From Sipunculus nudus (taxonomy: Eukaryota; Annelida; Sipuncula; Golfingiida; Sipunculidae): a stretch of 64,000 bases of DNA. The DNA lies in NCBI GenBank assembly GCA_026874595.1, contig CM049317.1, forward strand, positions 70,455,618 through 70,519,617, given 5' to 3'. Each line of letters opens with the position of its first letter. Within the stretch, counting starts at the first letter, position 1. The position numbers and the translations under genes were made by a program. Below the pieces are notes generated by a model, which saw only the letters and a list, made by a program, of their open reading frames with translations, was not told the DNA's origin and did no database searches. Shown here one piece after another: positions 1 through 12,850 of the stretch.

Positions 1-1795
1 ATCTACAGGTAAAATATGACAAAAACTGGCTAGAACAGTTCTTCTGCTTTTCTACCCTTAAAGAATCCAAATATTGATGACTGGTGGTCATTTACTCATC
101 TCTCACTGGTCTGAAATTTCATAGAACACATATACAGAGACCAATGAGCATGTATGTAAAATTTCGAAGCAAGAGCTCGAATGGTTCTTGAGATAAAACG
201 CACAATAGAAAGTGATAGATGGCCAGAGAGACATAGAGAAATGGACAAATGGACGGACAGAATCCCTCATTACCATAGGGTACACCTAAGGAAGGGATTC
301 ATGTGATTATGATATTAAAGCTGGAATGTCAACATCTTCTGACTTGTGTATGTTTCTATTTATTTATTTACATCATATTTGTTTACATCATATTTATACA
401 AGGTAATAAACCAGTCAGCTAAAATCAAGCTGGTCTACCTTGATGCAGTGTAGCATTTACAAATAAACAATATTAACTAAGATATAAATACATAATACAA
501 TGGCTTAGAGAATAAAACATGACCATGAAATTATGTGGACTCTAAAGCATACAGTCAAAAGTGTATAAGAAGAATTGAAATAATCATTTTAAATTGGAGA
601 AAGTAGGTCGACATAGGCGGTGCATATATGTTATACGGCCAATAAATTCTGAAAGCTTGTAACATATTTCTCGTAACTCGGAGAATATGGGTCAATATTT
701 TGTTCAACCTGTGAATAGTGATAATGATAAAGTGTTCATAGAACATATTATTTCAATCTTATACACCAGCAAAAAAAAATATTATTTTCATCATTCACAG
801 AAGGGAATTGGGGGGGGGGGGGGGTGTCAAGGGGGTCCGGACCCCCCTTTTTCATCCATCCGAAGCACCCTTTTTTTAATGGTTTCAGACAAAATTTTGC
901 GAGCTGGACCCCATTTTTAGGACCTGGGGACCTTTTTAAGGGTTTTCTTCTGTCCTCCTGGGTCTGACCCCCATCCCCCTACCTTTCCCCTAAATCCTGG
1001 ATCCGTCCCTGAAATAAGTGGACATTGAGAAGAGATTGACTTTCAAGTGCCAAGTTCTTCGGCCGTAGCTCACACATTGTAAGACACCATTGGCTAATTT
1101 CGAGTTTCCAGGAAGATGTTCCCAGGAATTCCTTGGAAGTGAATTTCGAAGTTTCTACATTGAGCGGTTACGATTTTATGCCATGACGGAGGGACGAGCA
1201 GAAGGCATGACGGACAAGAAAAATTTCCTGAACTTTATTACCATCTGTCTCAGACTGGTCAAGGGACCTTATATGGTACATTGACAAAGTGAGAAGTTTG
1301 ACCCGTTAATGTGTACTTTGTCCCGTCTTCAGCGTGATTCCTCTTTCTATCTCACAGTATTCGCTTTAGAAGCGATGAGAAAACATTAAATGTTACGAAA
1401 AATAAAATTCAATCAAAGACGTTTAATAACCTAATGTAAAGGTACCCACTCAATTTCCTCATGTAAATTCAAAGAATGAGTTTTCTTTTGGAAATATGGA
1501 ATTTTTGGAAATATAATTTAAAACTTCTTTTGATTTCTCTCTGATACTTTCTCCAAAAGTAAGAATATCTAACATAACTGTAGCACATTTGTCAAGGGAA
1601 AAAGGTTGAGGTGGCAAACTTGCGTACATGCAGATATTCCTGTAAAAAACAAACACGCACGTGCAGTCTTATGTCAATCACCTGGATTTTTCTCACACCG
1701 AACTGAGATAAGTGATACTTATATATATACGTAGACATTGTGACCCATAAAGCTGAATTCCTTATAACCTGGGACCTTGACATTCCTGACATCCA
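1..1795. repeat. Dispersed duplicated block, copy 1 (LINE-free)
   Basis: This block matches 16470-21290 in the same order and orientation. Shared stretches include the start (1-165 against 16470-16645), the segment ending ATACACCAGCA (about 660-770 against 16700-16800), and 1050-1795 against 20490-21290. Copy 1 has about 480 bases (165-640) with no counterpart in copy 2. It lacks the LINE found in copy 2, so 790-815 represents the unoccupied site. A poly-G run sits at 811-824. The segment near 990-1012, ending in a CTGGATCCGTCCCTG-like motif, resembles the end of a hAT-type element. No coding potential was recognised. The block continues to or beyond the window's left edge. Confidence 0.75.
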
Positions 1796-2408
1796 ACATG
1801 TTATAACATACCCGATTCCCCAGAAAGGCAATGCCCCTATAAAAAGTGCAACGTTGAGTACCTAAGTTGGGGGGGGGGGGGGGGGGGGGGGTTCACATGT
1901 TGTTGCGGAATCATCTATTTACGTCTGAAATCGCACACAAACGCATGAAAGCGCGATGTGTTGAAATATTTTGGACACGTTCAATATATTTCTTATAATC
2001 GCAGGTAAACAACGAAAAAAATACAGACTTTACTTGTTGTGACTCTTTACATTATTCATGTAAATAGAATATATGAAATATTGCCCTTAGAATTATTGAT
2101 TCAAAACAACATTGCGGAAGTTCTTACGTGAAGGTGGCGAGTCCTCGGTCTCGATATTCACTGCGGCTCCTGAAAAAAAGGTTTATGGTGCAAACTAATG
2201 ATGTAAGCATAAGCAAGTGGATAAGTGAGAACCCTGCAACTTCTACAAAAGGAAAATTTCCAGGCTTTGATATATGTATCACAGCTCTCTCGAGATTGGA
2301 GTTTAAATGTTCTAAGTCTTTTTTAATGTTAATGATATGATATTCATTACGGTATATCGCGTCGCGATATCGCAATAACAGTATCTCGTGCGTAAACGCC
2401 AGCTGTTA
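1796..2408. other. Non-coding stretch with poly-G run
   Basis: I see no gene here. A run of 20 or more G occurs at 1869-1891. The rest is ordinary AT-rich sequence, with short frames open on both strands that resemble nothing known. Confidence 0.5.
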
Positions 2409-2670
2409 CGACCCATAATGTAATAACCGGCCCATAATGTAATAACGGCCCATATTGTAATAAAAACAACCCATAATGTAATAATTATGCCCTGCCCATA
2501 TTGTAATAAAACTGGCCCATACTGTAATAACGGCCCATAATGTAATAAAAAACGGCCCATATTGTAATAACGGCCCATATTGTAATAAAAACGACCCGTA
2601 TTGTAATAATCATACCCTACCCATATTGTAATAAACGGGAAGTGGGAAAAACGGCCCATATTGTAATAAC
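2409..2670. repeat. Minisatellite of 17-25 bp units (CGGCCCATAWTGTAATAA)
   Basis: About a dozen units of the form CGGCCCATAWTGTAATAA with variable spacers fill this block. The open frame across it is a repeat artefact. The same unit in reverse complement forms a separate array at 13068-13275. Confidence 0.85.
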
Positions 2671-2849
2671 ATATGTTTAAGCTCAAGAATGAATCCCTAA
2701 TCTAACAGGCGATATGTCGTTTGAGAGAACCTTCTCAAATGACAGCCATTTTGGTTCCTCACTGGTATATGGGATGCAGTCATAATGGAAATCTAGTGAA
2801 ACCGTCAACTTCTATGTTGTCTACGTATATGTAATCATAATCTTCTAAA

Positions 2850-3110
2850 CTGCATTTTTTTTACAATATTGGCCTTTTTGCCCATTTTAGCCCCCACCAT
2901 GCTGATTACAGTAAAGGTGAGGTAAAGTTATTACAATGTTACTCATTTATTATTACGGTGTTGGCCATTATTATAATATTGGCCGTTTTTACAACAAAAT
3001 AGGCAATTTCTATTACAATATTGACCATTGTTACAATATGGGTCGTTATTACAATAGGAGTCGTAATAACGACCCATAATATAATAACCGTCCCATATTA
3101 TAATAATGGT

Positions 3111-3111
<1 letters not shown>
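2850..3111. repeat. Degenerate relatives of the CCCATATTGTAATAA minisatellite
   Basis: Scattered, diverged units (TTACAATATTGGCC, CGACCCATAATATAATAA) occur in both orientations between the good array at 2409-2670 and the (AT)n tract. This looks like decayed array material. Confidence 0.6.

Positions 3112-3170
<59 letters not shown>
3112..3170. repeat. (AT)n microsatellite
   Basis: About 29 uninterrupted AT dinucleotides directly follow the decayed minisatellite. Confidence 0.95.
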
Positions 3171-3172
<2 letters not shown>

Positions 3173-5554
3173 AATACTAATCAAGGAAACCCCCTAAGAA
3201 TAGGCCAATGGGATTGGGTGAGGCATATTGTTTAGATTCATTCTGTAAATGGCGACATTGCTTTATTCCTTTGAGGCCACGGCATTTACATAATGCTATG
3301 AATATGATAATTAGCAAAAACAGTAAATAGCAATATAGCATATGACTGACAAAGCAACTGGGGATCATACTCCTTCCCTTTCCCCACGCATTTACTATTA
3401 CCGATCATTTACGGGTAACCGGGGGGGGGGGGGGGGGGGAGGGGTAGGTGTTTGACCGTGAGGGGTAGAGGTAGGGCAGGGGTAGCGGGTTAGGGTGGAG
3501 AAGGCTGACGGAGGCTTCCCTTGCGATCGCTCGACGATTGCAAACATCGGGTTTTTTCATGGACTGTACAGACAGTTGTAATAATTACTGGGAGGCACTC
3601 TCCATGGCTGAGATGGTGGCGTTCGGTAGTCTTTATAGGTCTTTATAGTTGTTCGTCGACCCTTTAGGTAGACATAATACTGTCACCCTGTTCGATTTAA
3701 AAAAATGTTTTTTATACTACTGAGTTACACCTTCTCTGTAGAATGGTTCCGAGTGTGAAGGAATAAGGTATATATATTTTTTGTGGATGTAATCACTTTT
3801 TTTACTGATCTTCACCTGTTTGTACATCTGTATGAATCTATCTTGGTTTGGAATACGTGACAGGGCACACGCTTAGTGTCATTTATATAATATCTTGGTG
3901 TCAGGTAACTACCGCACCTGCGGGTCCTGGGTGTGTAATCATCCCCATTACTGAGTCATAACATTGAGGAACTCGCCACATTTTGCATTCGTTTGTGATA
4001 CAAACGTGATACATGGCTGTGGGGCACTGCCTTCCAATTATGCAGAGCGCTCACCCTGGATGGGGGCCAACCATGAAAAATCTCACCGCTCCTCGGCTGG
4101 GCCCCGGTCGCATCCAGTACTCGCCGTCCTTTCGGAATTTCACTTAATCTAATACCAATATATATATATATGTGTGTGTGTGTGTGTAATTACACAATTT
4201 TCGTGATTGATTTTCATTTTTCATATTTCTTTTTATTAATTAGCAATTAGATTTTAATTTTTTAACTGCAGTTTATTACTTTCAAATTCATTAGTTGAGG
4301 ATGAGGATATTTATGAACAGCTGCAGAGCTACTGCAGAGTACCAGGCCTTGTTTGGGGTCGACTGTAAACACTCTTACGGCTCCTCTGGTGATACCGGTC
4401 TTCGAACCCGCGATATGTGCACTTAGGAGTCATGTGTGCTGTCGAGACCATGGACCCCAGTAAAATGCAAAGTTTACCAAGATAATATTTTGCAAGTTAT
4501 TAACGTAAATGCGCCTACGCGCCTTTTGAATTTAACATGTTGGAAACGATTGAAATTTTATATTCTAAAAGAAGAAATATAAATATTAAATATTGAACCT
4601 CTCTACTGTTTGATTACATAACGCAAAGACATAAGGGAAAAGTTTTTTTAGGAACAGGAAATCCTCATTTTTTGTGAAATTGCCTCCAAATGTCCCCTTT
4701 ACATTGCATATTTAAAAAAAATGTCCCAATATGGGAGGGAGGAGTATGGGAGGGGGATGCCCCCTCCCATACCCTCCCCATGAACCTGTTACTAACCTTA
4801 ATTATACCATGGCTCACAATTGAATAAAAAAATCATATTTTCATACACTAAAATATAACGTATAATAATAATAATAATAATAATAATAGAATAATAATAA
4901 TAATAATAATTATAATTATAATAATATATATACATATATACATATATACATATATACATATACACGTATATAAAACGGTTTTCATAGTATGCATATATTA
5001 GCGCCCCCCCCCCCCTTTCGAATTTCTGGATCCGCTACTAATCATGGCCCCCTACCCTCCCTCAATCCTGGCTACGCCCCTGAATCTCCCCGCCCTGAGC
5101 CCTATGCTCTACCGCTAGAACACAGAAACCGGCATTTTCAAATTGTTGTTTTTTTGTTTGGGCGTAATGTTTTCTTTCTTTTTTTTTAATTAATTGTGAA
5201 CTCTTGAATCGCACGAATGACGCATCCAGGTTTTAACTTCAAATACGTGTTTTGAAAGCTCTTAATTTATGTGACGTGTTATACATATTGACCTAAGATA
5301 TCTTAACCAATGCATATATGGGCACCTAAAAGTTGTAGCAGTACCTACATTTATAATTTCTATATCTCGGGAGGTTTCGACAGATCATATAAAATATTCT
5401 CTATGATACATTAAGCAAAACGCACTGAAATTTAAAGTTTTATTTATATTTTTAAAAGAATTAAAATACATTAAAATGTATCGATAATGAGAGTTTTGTA
5501 TATTTTATCTGTTAGAATTAACAAAATATTTACATTTTGGCAGTATATAAATAA

Positions 5555-5558
<4 letters not shown>
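3171..5558. other. Non-coding stretch with simple repeats and element fragments
   Basis: No gene is recognisable. Visible items are a poly-G run at 3420-3440, a TA/GT tract at 4160-4187, an ATA-rich tract at 4863-4927, and a tract of TATATACA units up to about 4975. Near 4985-5085 lies a C-run followed by TTCTGGATCCGCTACTAAT and a CTGGCTACGCCCCTG-like end. Such motifs are typical of decayed hAT-type element termini in invertebrates. Confidence 0.5.
4375..4445 (-). repeat. Possible tRNA-derived SINE head
   Basis: On the minus strand a box-B-like GGTTCGAAGACC is preceded at roughly tRNA spacing by a GGTCTCGACAGCACA stretch that could be a decayed A box. No cloverleaf was completed by eye. This is weak evidence for a SINE head or tRNA relic. 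Confidence 0.25.
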
Positions 5559-5612
<54 letters not shown>

Positions 5613-5613
5613 A
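5559..5613. repeat. (AT)n microsatellite
   Basis: An AT dinucleotide tract with one TTTA interruption. Confidence 0.9.
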
Positions 5614-5759
5614 CAAGTGTATTAGCTTTAATGGACCCAAGCGCTTAAATAAATCCTAGAAATGTAGCCAGAAGAAATATTAAGGTGTTTTCAGCAAACC
5701 AAAATTTATTCAATACGTGTTTTTGTTGGGTTTTATTCAGAAGCCAAAATACTACAGCC

Positions 5760-5760
<1 letters not shown>

Positions 5761-5818
<58 letters not shown>
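5761..5818. repeat. (TA)n microsatellite abutting the LINE tail
   Basis: About 29 TA units run directly into the T-run that marks the 3' poly(A) end of the minus-strand LINE. The LINE may have inserted at, or seeded, the microsatellite. Confidence 0.9.
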
Positions 5819-5853
<35 letters not shown>

Positions 5854-8800
5854 TACCCAAAAAAAATTACAGACAGTAATAACACCCATGATTACAAGAC
5901 AATACATAAAACAGTAACGAAACTAACATACAAAAGAACATACAAAAAAGGGTACTATATACAAAGTACATATATACATACAAAATGACCTGTTTGTTCA
6001 AAGTACAGTATGCCTAACAATATATCACCTTTTCCATCTATATATAATTTTAGAAATATTTATAATGTAAAGTTAAACAAGCTCAATATTATTGTTTTCC
6101 TTTATATGTCAAATAGTGTCATACAAATTATCTTTTATGATAAATTATCTAATGGATCAATTTCCGTTGTCCTTCTGATATTTTGCCACAAAAGTTTCCA
6201 TTTTTTTGTTTTTTCTGCAGGCTTATCTGTACATTCAATCTTCCTTTGATAATCCATGCATTTTTTAAAGTTTTCAAGGTTTATCTGAACAGAATCTTTA
6301 GTTCTATATATAAAAGCTTTTGCATGTATAAGAATTTTATTTTCCATTCTCATATTCTTTTCAGATATTCCTAAAATAATATTCCTTTCTGTAAATAAAC
6401 TAATTGGTTAACCATAAAAAATGCTTATATCTTGCCAAAACTGTTTAACAATAGAACAATTACAAAAGAAATGCTCATACTTTTCTACCTCTGTATGGCA
6501 AAACCTACAATATGGGTCTTCAGTAAAACCAAACTTATATAATCTCTCTTTAAGATATAAATAATTATGGAGTATTTTAAACTGAAACTCACTCACTTTC
6601 TTTTCTTTACATAATGTTAGACTATTGGTATATAAAAGACCCCACTCTTCATCTGTTACATCATATTTAGTACTAAACTTTTGCCTTGTACTGGAATCCT
6701 GTGTTTTAACAAGACTAATAAAATAATCATATACCTGCTTTGCAATAACATTTTCAACTGCAACTGGCCCTTGTCTTGTTTTACAATTAAATTCATTTTG
6801 TAAAATCGACTGTCCATTATATTCCCAGTGATTCAATATTTTACTTTGTTTAATTATTGACCTATAAACCAAATAATCTCTTTGTTTTGCTCCTTTTTCT
6901 TCCCACTCTTTAAAACTGACTGGGTTCCCATTCACACCAAATAAGTGTTTTACATATATTAAACCTGACTGATAAAGTGACTTACAGAAGAACGGTTTGC
7001 CTTTTATTTTAATATTCTTATTATTCCATATACAATAAGATAACTCTGGAATACGAACTTGCTTCCATGCAATAAACATATCTATGTATACATCTGGCAT
7101 TGAACCTTTTAGACAGTTTTTGGTATAGTTACACTCTAACAATAATTTTGTGTTCCCAAATATATCACAAAATGAGTCTATAAACAATTTCCAATCTTTT
7201 TTGGTTTTATCTAAATATCTTTTAATCCACATTATCTGTTGCGCTTTTATATAGCAATCAATACTTAACATATTCAGCCCCCTATTTTCAAATGGTTTTA
7301 TCAGCAGATCTCTTTTAACTCTTCCCTTTTTCTGTCCCTTCCATATAAAACACCATAATATATTATTTAATCGTTTTTTATAAGTTTCCGGCATATTAAA
7401 ATTAGCCAAGAGATGAGAGAGTTTAGAAAAACATAGTGTTTTAACTATTAAAATTCGCCCTTGCAATGTTAAATTTCTTTGTTTCCACATGTTTGTTATA
7501 TCATATATGCTATTAATTTTATTTTCAAAATTTAATGTATTACTCATTTCTGTATTATATGATATATATGTGCCTAGCACTTTCACACATTTTGACCACA
7601 CTAACCCTAAAGGTTTACTATTGCTATCTTTGTTTTTTCCTAACCACATTGCTTCAGTTTTAGCATTATTAATGTGTAAACCTGAACATTTAGTAAATTC
7701 TCTGAACAAATCTAGAACAGTTTTAAGCGAGTCCAAATCTCTTAAGATAACAGTGGTGTCATCAGCATATAAAACCAATCTTACCTCCTTATTTTTAATC
7801 TTTATACCATGAATGTCTTGATTATTCCTAATATTAACTGCAATTATTTCTAAACAGATGATAAATAAATATGGTGATAAGGGGTCTCCTTGTCTAACTC
7901 CTCTTCCTATTTTAAAATATCCTGAAGAATGTCCATTATTCATAATACAAGCTTCCACGTCTTTATACAATACTTTAACCCATTTAATAAATGATTCACC
8001 AAAATTAAATCTTTTTAGCGCCGCAAAAATAAACTGCCATTCCACTGTATCGAACGCTTTTTCAAAATCGATTGTTGCCAATAAACCATTCAATTTACAT
8101 TTATCTATATAAAATAAAGAATCTAAGATGGTTCTTGTTGCCTCTGTCATAGATGTATTTTTTACATATCCAAATTGGTTTCTATGTATGATTTTTGACA
8201 AAACATGCTTAACTCTAAACGATATGGCTTTAGTCATTATTTTATAATCGGTGTTTAATAACGAAATTGGACGCCAATTCTTTAATTTTGTTCTATCTTT
8301 ATCTTTCTTTTCAATTAATGTAATTACAGCCTGCCGCTGTGATGGAGTCAGGCTACCCTGATCAAGTGAAAAATTAAAACTATGCACAATTATAGATCCT
8401 ATTTTATTCCAAAAAGTTTTATAGAACTCTGCTGTTAATCCATCGTTCCCTGGTGATTTGTCCTTTTTAAATGTTTTCAATACTTTAAAACATTCCTCAG
8501 CTGTTAAATAGCCTTCACAGTACTCCTGATCTTCCTTTGTTAATCTAGGAATTGTTTTATTATTTAAAAAACAATTAGTTTCGAGATTTACTGTATCATT
8601 AACTTGAGAGGAGTATAGGTTATGAAAAAATTTCTTTTCTTCAGCTAAAATATTATTTATACCTGTTACAGAATTTCCATTATCGTTAACCAAGAGCTTA
8701 ACATGTTTCTTATTTCCATTTCTTTTTTCTAAATTATAAAAGTATTTTGTACTTTTTTCACCGTACTCGACCCATCTTATTTTAGCTCTTGTAACAATTC

Positions 8801-9875
8801 CCTGTACTTTTTTATCATAAAGCTCTTGTAATTCTTGATATAATAATTCATACTTTTCCCTTTCAACTTCTTGGTCTTCCAAAGCTTGAAGTTCACCAAT
8901 AAGAACCAATTCCCTCTCTTTAGTATCTTTATTTTTACATTTAGAAAAATAAATGGTTTTTCTTCTAATTCTGTACTTAATTAACTCCCAAAAACTGTTA
9001 GGATTAAATTCATCTTTTTATTTTAGCCATTCATCTATCTGTTTGTTCATAAAAAAAATAAATTTATTATCCTCTAAAAGTTGATTATTAAATTTCCAAT
9101 AGCCCTTCCCTCTAATATCCTCTGAAGGTTTCTTAAGTGTTAAAGTTATTCCTGAATGATCCGACTTAAATGCCGGAATAATATTAACATCTAGGACATA
9201 ATCTTGTAAATGACTGGTAATGAGAAAATAGTCTATTCTACTATATAGTTTTTTTGACTTCTGTCGCCACGTGTATTGTTCTTTTTCTGGATATTTTATT
9301 CTCCATATATCTTTTACATTTAATAATGTTTTTATCTTCATGATTTCTTTAATAATTTTTGTTTTCAGCACCATTTGTCCCCCTTTTTTATCTATCCCTG
9401 TAAGAACACAGTTCCAGTCACCTCCCAATATAAAATTATCATCTTGTGTCACTTGCATTTTTAAAATTTGTTCATATATTTTTTTATAAAACAATATTTG
9501 TGATCTCTCTATATTTGGAGAATATATATTTATGAATATAAATGAAGTATCACATATTTCTAATTTAATTATAATTAATCTTCCATCATCATCCTTTAAT
9601 GTTTCAATAATATTATATTGGAACTTATTAGACAATAAACAAGCCACTCCTCTACTATGGTTTGTACCATGGCTCATAATAACTTTCCCTCCCCATTCAT
9701 TTTTCCACAGGTAATGATCCTTTTCTGTGCTGTATGTTTCCTGTAGTAAAACTATATCAGCTTCATGTTTTTGGGACCAACTAAAAATGGCTCTTCTCTT
9801 GTTGAAATTTCTCATGCCTCTTACATTCATGCTTAATATTTTTAGTTGTGATGCCATGAGATATTTCTTGAACAA
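5819..9875 (-). mobile_element. L1/Tx1-like LINE retrotransposon, nearly intact ORF2
   Basis: A non-LTR retrotransposon on the minus strand. Its 3' end is visible as a T-run at 5819-5851 (the poly(A) tail read from the other strand), preceded by about 280 bases of 3' UTR. The protein part runs from 9875 down to 6135 in one frame, with an N-terminal AP endonuclease, a central reverse transcriptase and a C-terminal CCHC knuckle. The 5' end is not defined; an ORF1-like frame lies at 11852-12632, but the 2 kb gap is too long for a normal inter-ORF spacer. Base composition is strongly AT-rich. Clade assignment (L1 superfamily, Tx1-like) is from motif style only. Confidence 0.85.
6135..9875 (-). 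pseudogene. LINE ORF2 (endonuclease-reverse transcriptase), two in-frame stops
   Basis: About 1,247 codons in a single frame, interrupted only at 9018-9020 (TAA) and 6408-6410 (TAA). The endonuclease part (9875-9018) shows MNVRGM, LLQETY, YSPN, GGDWNCVL, RIDYFL and SDHSGI, matching the catalytic Asn, Glu, Asp and His positions of AP-type LINE nucleases. The reverse transcriptase (about 8600-7000) shows NWRPISLLNTDYK, FEKAFDTV, RQGDPLSPYLF and the catalytic YADD. A CRFCHTEVEKYEHFFCNC knuckle precedes the second stop, and the frame continues for about 90 codons beyond it with LINE-like sequence. The shortage of lesions implies recent loss of function, or a sequencing error at one stop. The enzyme would nick target DNA and copy its own RNA. 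Confidence 0.85.
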
Positions 9876-11851
9876 TTATAATTTATAATCACAATATAAA
9901 TGTTATCTATGAAAGTATACCACTTTCTTAAAAAAATTACCAATGTTATATTAGCATTTCGCTCATAGTTTATATCATAAATTTTTAAACAGCTTCTTAT
10001 GTCATACAGACATCTGTACTTTACCTGAATTTTTGAAGTACCCTTTTCACAAGAACAACACAAAAACATTAATATAGTAACTACACCTATTTCCATTATA
10101 TCAATATCCATCCAAAAATAAGTTCTTACAATAATGTGTTAGTGCAGTTGCTTCATCAGAATATACGATCTGATGTAATCTAATTACCAATATACATAAA
10201 TGGTGCTCCATTTTCCTGATTTATATAGTTATTCCGTTCACCCTACCACTCTTTATTAATACAATTACAGATAAAGTAAAGAAGAAAAAATTTGAATACC
10301 ATAGCTTTCTAATTACTGATACATACTCCTGATATATATTAATTATAGTATCACACAAAAAACATACCAATTTACCCAATCTTAAGAAAGGCTTGTGACT
10401 ATAAAATTGAATAGTGAATAATAATCTACATTAATATACAGAAATGTTGCTAGGTTTTTTATTTTGGGAATGTCAAATACTAATTACTGGGGTTCCTTTT
10501 AGTTTTTTGTCAACAATATGCTATATTACATAAGAGTAAAGTAATAAAATTATAATGTTATGATATGAATCATTGAATCTTAGGAGTGTCCAAATATACC
10601 TGCTTTAACAACATGTATATAAATATGTTACATTCCAGCTCCTTTATAAGGTTTAGAAATGACAATTAGTTTTTTGTGTTATTCTTTACAAGTATTCAAA
10701 ACTAGTGTGCCACTGGCTTCCCTGCATATGTGAAATATCATATTCATCCATGGTGTGCAGTAGATTACAGAGTTTTGTAATAAAAAGCTTAAAGGAATAT
10801 ATATATACAATTGCTTACTGGTAATATAAACACATACTCAAAATACGGAAAAAAAGAAACCCATACTTGAATCTTAAAAAATTCCATATTATAAATTTGT
10901 TTTATAATTTATAAGCTCAATTGACTATTTTAACCCGGAGAAATCTTTTGGAAATATTTGAACTTTTAATATTTTGTTCATGAACTGATAACTACCTGCG
11001 AGTTGTTTACTTATTTACTTTACTAAAAACTACAAAAACTTGTTAACTTGGATTGATAAGACATCTACAATAATAAGTTCTGTGCTCTCTCCTTTTACAG
11101 AGCCTAATAAATAGTAATATGACTACTTGCTTCTCTAGTTGTCCAATATTATGAAAGTAGATTTAAAAAATCCAACATATTCTATAATTTATTAATATTA
11201 TTATTAATTTTTGCTCTTGTTTACAAAAATTACCGAGCAAGAAGTTTAGTCATAACTCTGAATCGATTTCGTAAAGCTCGTAGTTTAAAATCATTGTACC
11301 ACATGCATGCTCCGCGGACCTCTCCATACTGGCTACTAAAACACTATAAAGCACTGGTAGTGGCACTAAATAGAAAACACTGAGGGGGATAATGCCAATG
11401 TAACATGCTCAGTCTGGTTTAATTCTATTTGCAGAACTTACTTGTACTTTTCTGTAGGATTTCTCCAAATTGACCAGCCTCCAAAATAAAACATAACTAC
11501 AATAAAGCTAACCAATCAGACAAAAGAGTACAGAAACAGCATCACACAGTTCCAACAAGTTCCAATTTTTATTTACAGTCTTTCCTATCCAAAACAGTAG
11601 TCTTTCTTATCCTTTTTGGCATACCACTTTTGTTTCACTGTTCCCCTATAGATGGCGCTATGAGAGTCCAAAAATAGACGCACTTTCATTCATGTTCACA
11701 TGTGAATGAAGTCGATCCCTTTGTTCCATTGGTCAATGGCCTCGCGTAGGCTATTTATAGAAGTTCAGCGTAAGATTATAGTAAGCAGCGTAAGTTTATG
11801 GTCCCTTTTCATGCCTCGCCGGTTCTGCACCTAACGATACCCGAGTTCTTA
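9876..11851. other. AT-rich gap between ORF2 and ORF1-like frame
   Basis: No coding potential was recognised over about 2 kb. It may be 5' sequence of the LINE, an insertion separating its two ORFs, or unrelated DNA. Composition matches the AT-rich ORF2 side rather than the more GC-rich ORF1-like frame. Confidence 0.45.
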
Positions 11852-12632
11852 TTATATAATTTCCACTTGCTTTCCGTCCACCACAAGCTTGCCCCGTACG
11901 AATCTCACCTTTTTACCTTCGTTATGTGCCCGGTTCATCTGCGGAAGGGCTCGTTTTTTCAATGCAAGGTCCATCTTGGTCAAGTCCTCCACAACTAGAG
12001 TTTTGCCCTCTGGCCCCCTTCTTTTCGTTTTAGTAAGCACCTCCTGTCTGTCTTCCCGACTGTAAAATCTCACTGTTATTTGTCTGTCTAAGTTGTCTTT
12101 CCTTTGACCTGTCCTATGCGCTATCTCTATTTTTTTCATTTAATGTATCTGCTCTCCCTGCCCCGTTTTCTTCCAGCATTTGAATAGCCTTTTGGCGCGG
12201 GTTCTCACCCTTTTCTTCCGTTATCCCTTTCAGCCTTACATTGTACTCTCGACTATGTCTTTCTATCATGTTTATCTTTTCGCTCACCTCCTTTTTGAAA
12301 TTTGCCAGCTCGTTCTCCTTCTCTGACAGTTTATTCTCTAGCTCCTCCACTTTTTGTTCCAGTCTCGCTTTGCCATCACTCAATTCTTTCACTTGTTGTT
12401 GTGTATGTTCCAGACTGGCCTTAAGGTCACCAGTAACTGTTTGAAACTGTTCACTTAGTTCTCTCTTTAATTTATCACATTCTTCTTTATTTGCAGCCTT
12501 TATGTTTTTCACAGCGCCACTGATTAAGTCCGTGAGCCTTTTCTCCAGTGCCGCGATATCTGCTTGACCCACCTCAGTCACAGGTGCCCCGGCCTGGCTA
12601 CCTGTTTGTGTTTCCCCCGGTTCATGCAACAA
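11852..12632 (-). pseudogene. LINE ORF1-like protein (coiled coil plus RNA-binding), frameshifted
   Basis: Two overlapping frames, 12632-12114 and 12139-11852, together read like an L1-type ORF1 protein. First comes a long charged coiled coil (for example LEQKVEELENKLSEKENEL). An RRM-like start follows, with ERHSREYNVRLKGI and ENPRQKAIQMLEE, and then a C-terminal segment with IEIAHRTGQRKD and ITVRFYSREDRQEVL. The frame changes at a run of seven A near 12130, so one base was gained or lost there. No ATG precedes the first frame in this copy, so the start is decayed or truncated. Proteins of this type coat the element RNA and act as nucleic-acid chaperones. It is less AT-rich than the ORF2 at 6135-9875 and 2 kb away, so it may belong to another element. 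Confidence 0.7.
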
Positions 12633-12808
12633 ATATGTCTCAATAGACTATTATTTCACTCTCACTTTGTTTTGTCTCACCTCTGGGTTTTCTTTGTTGC
12701 TTTGGTGGCATTTCTGTGTTTTTCTTTCGTATGCACTACTATATAACTTATATTTTCTTTCGGAGCCCACTCATGTCCCGTCCTACTCCGCCATATTGGT
12801 CACGTGTT

Positions 12809-12810
<2 letters not shown>
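12633..12810. other. Short non-coding spacer before (AT)n
   Basis: No feature recognised. It could be the 5' UTR of the ORF1-bearing element, but no boundary or target-site duplication is visible. Confidence 0.4.

Positions 12811-12848
<38 letters not shown>
12811..12848. repeat. (AT)n microsatellite
   Basis: About 19 AT dinucleotides. Confidence 0.95.

Positions 12849-12850
<2 letters not shown>

Noticed and set aside
1869-1891. Poly-G runs as G-quadruplex regulators
   Set aside because: Runs at 811, 1869, 3420 and 35656 are single mononucleotide tracts with no gene context, and their lengths are unreliable in assemblies.
2409-2670. Telomere-like or centromeric satellite
   Set aside because: The unit (CGGCCCATAATGTAATAA) is not telomeric and the array is only about 260 bases long.
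7489-8112. Plus-strand frames of 107 and 84 codons
   Set aside because: They are antisense to the LINE reverse transcriptase and resemble nothing.
5819-12632. One single 6.8 kb LINE including ORF1
   Set aside because: The 2 kb uncoding gap and the composition difference between the two ORFs make one intact element doubtful; kept as two separate features.
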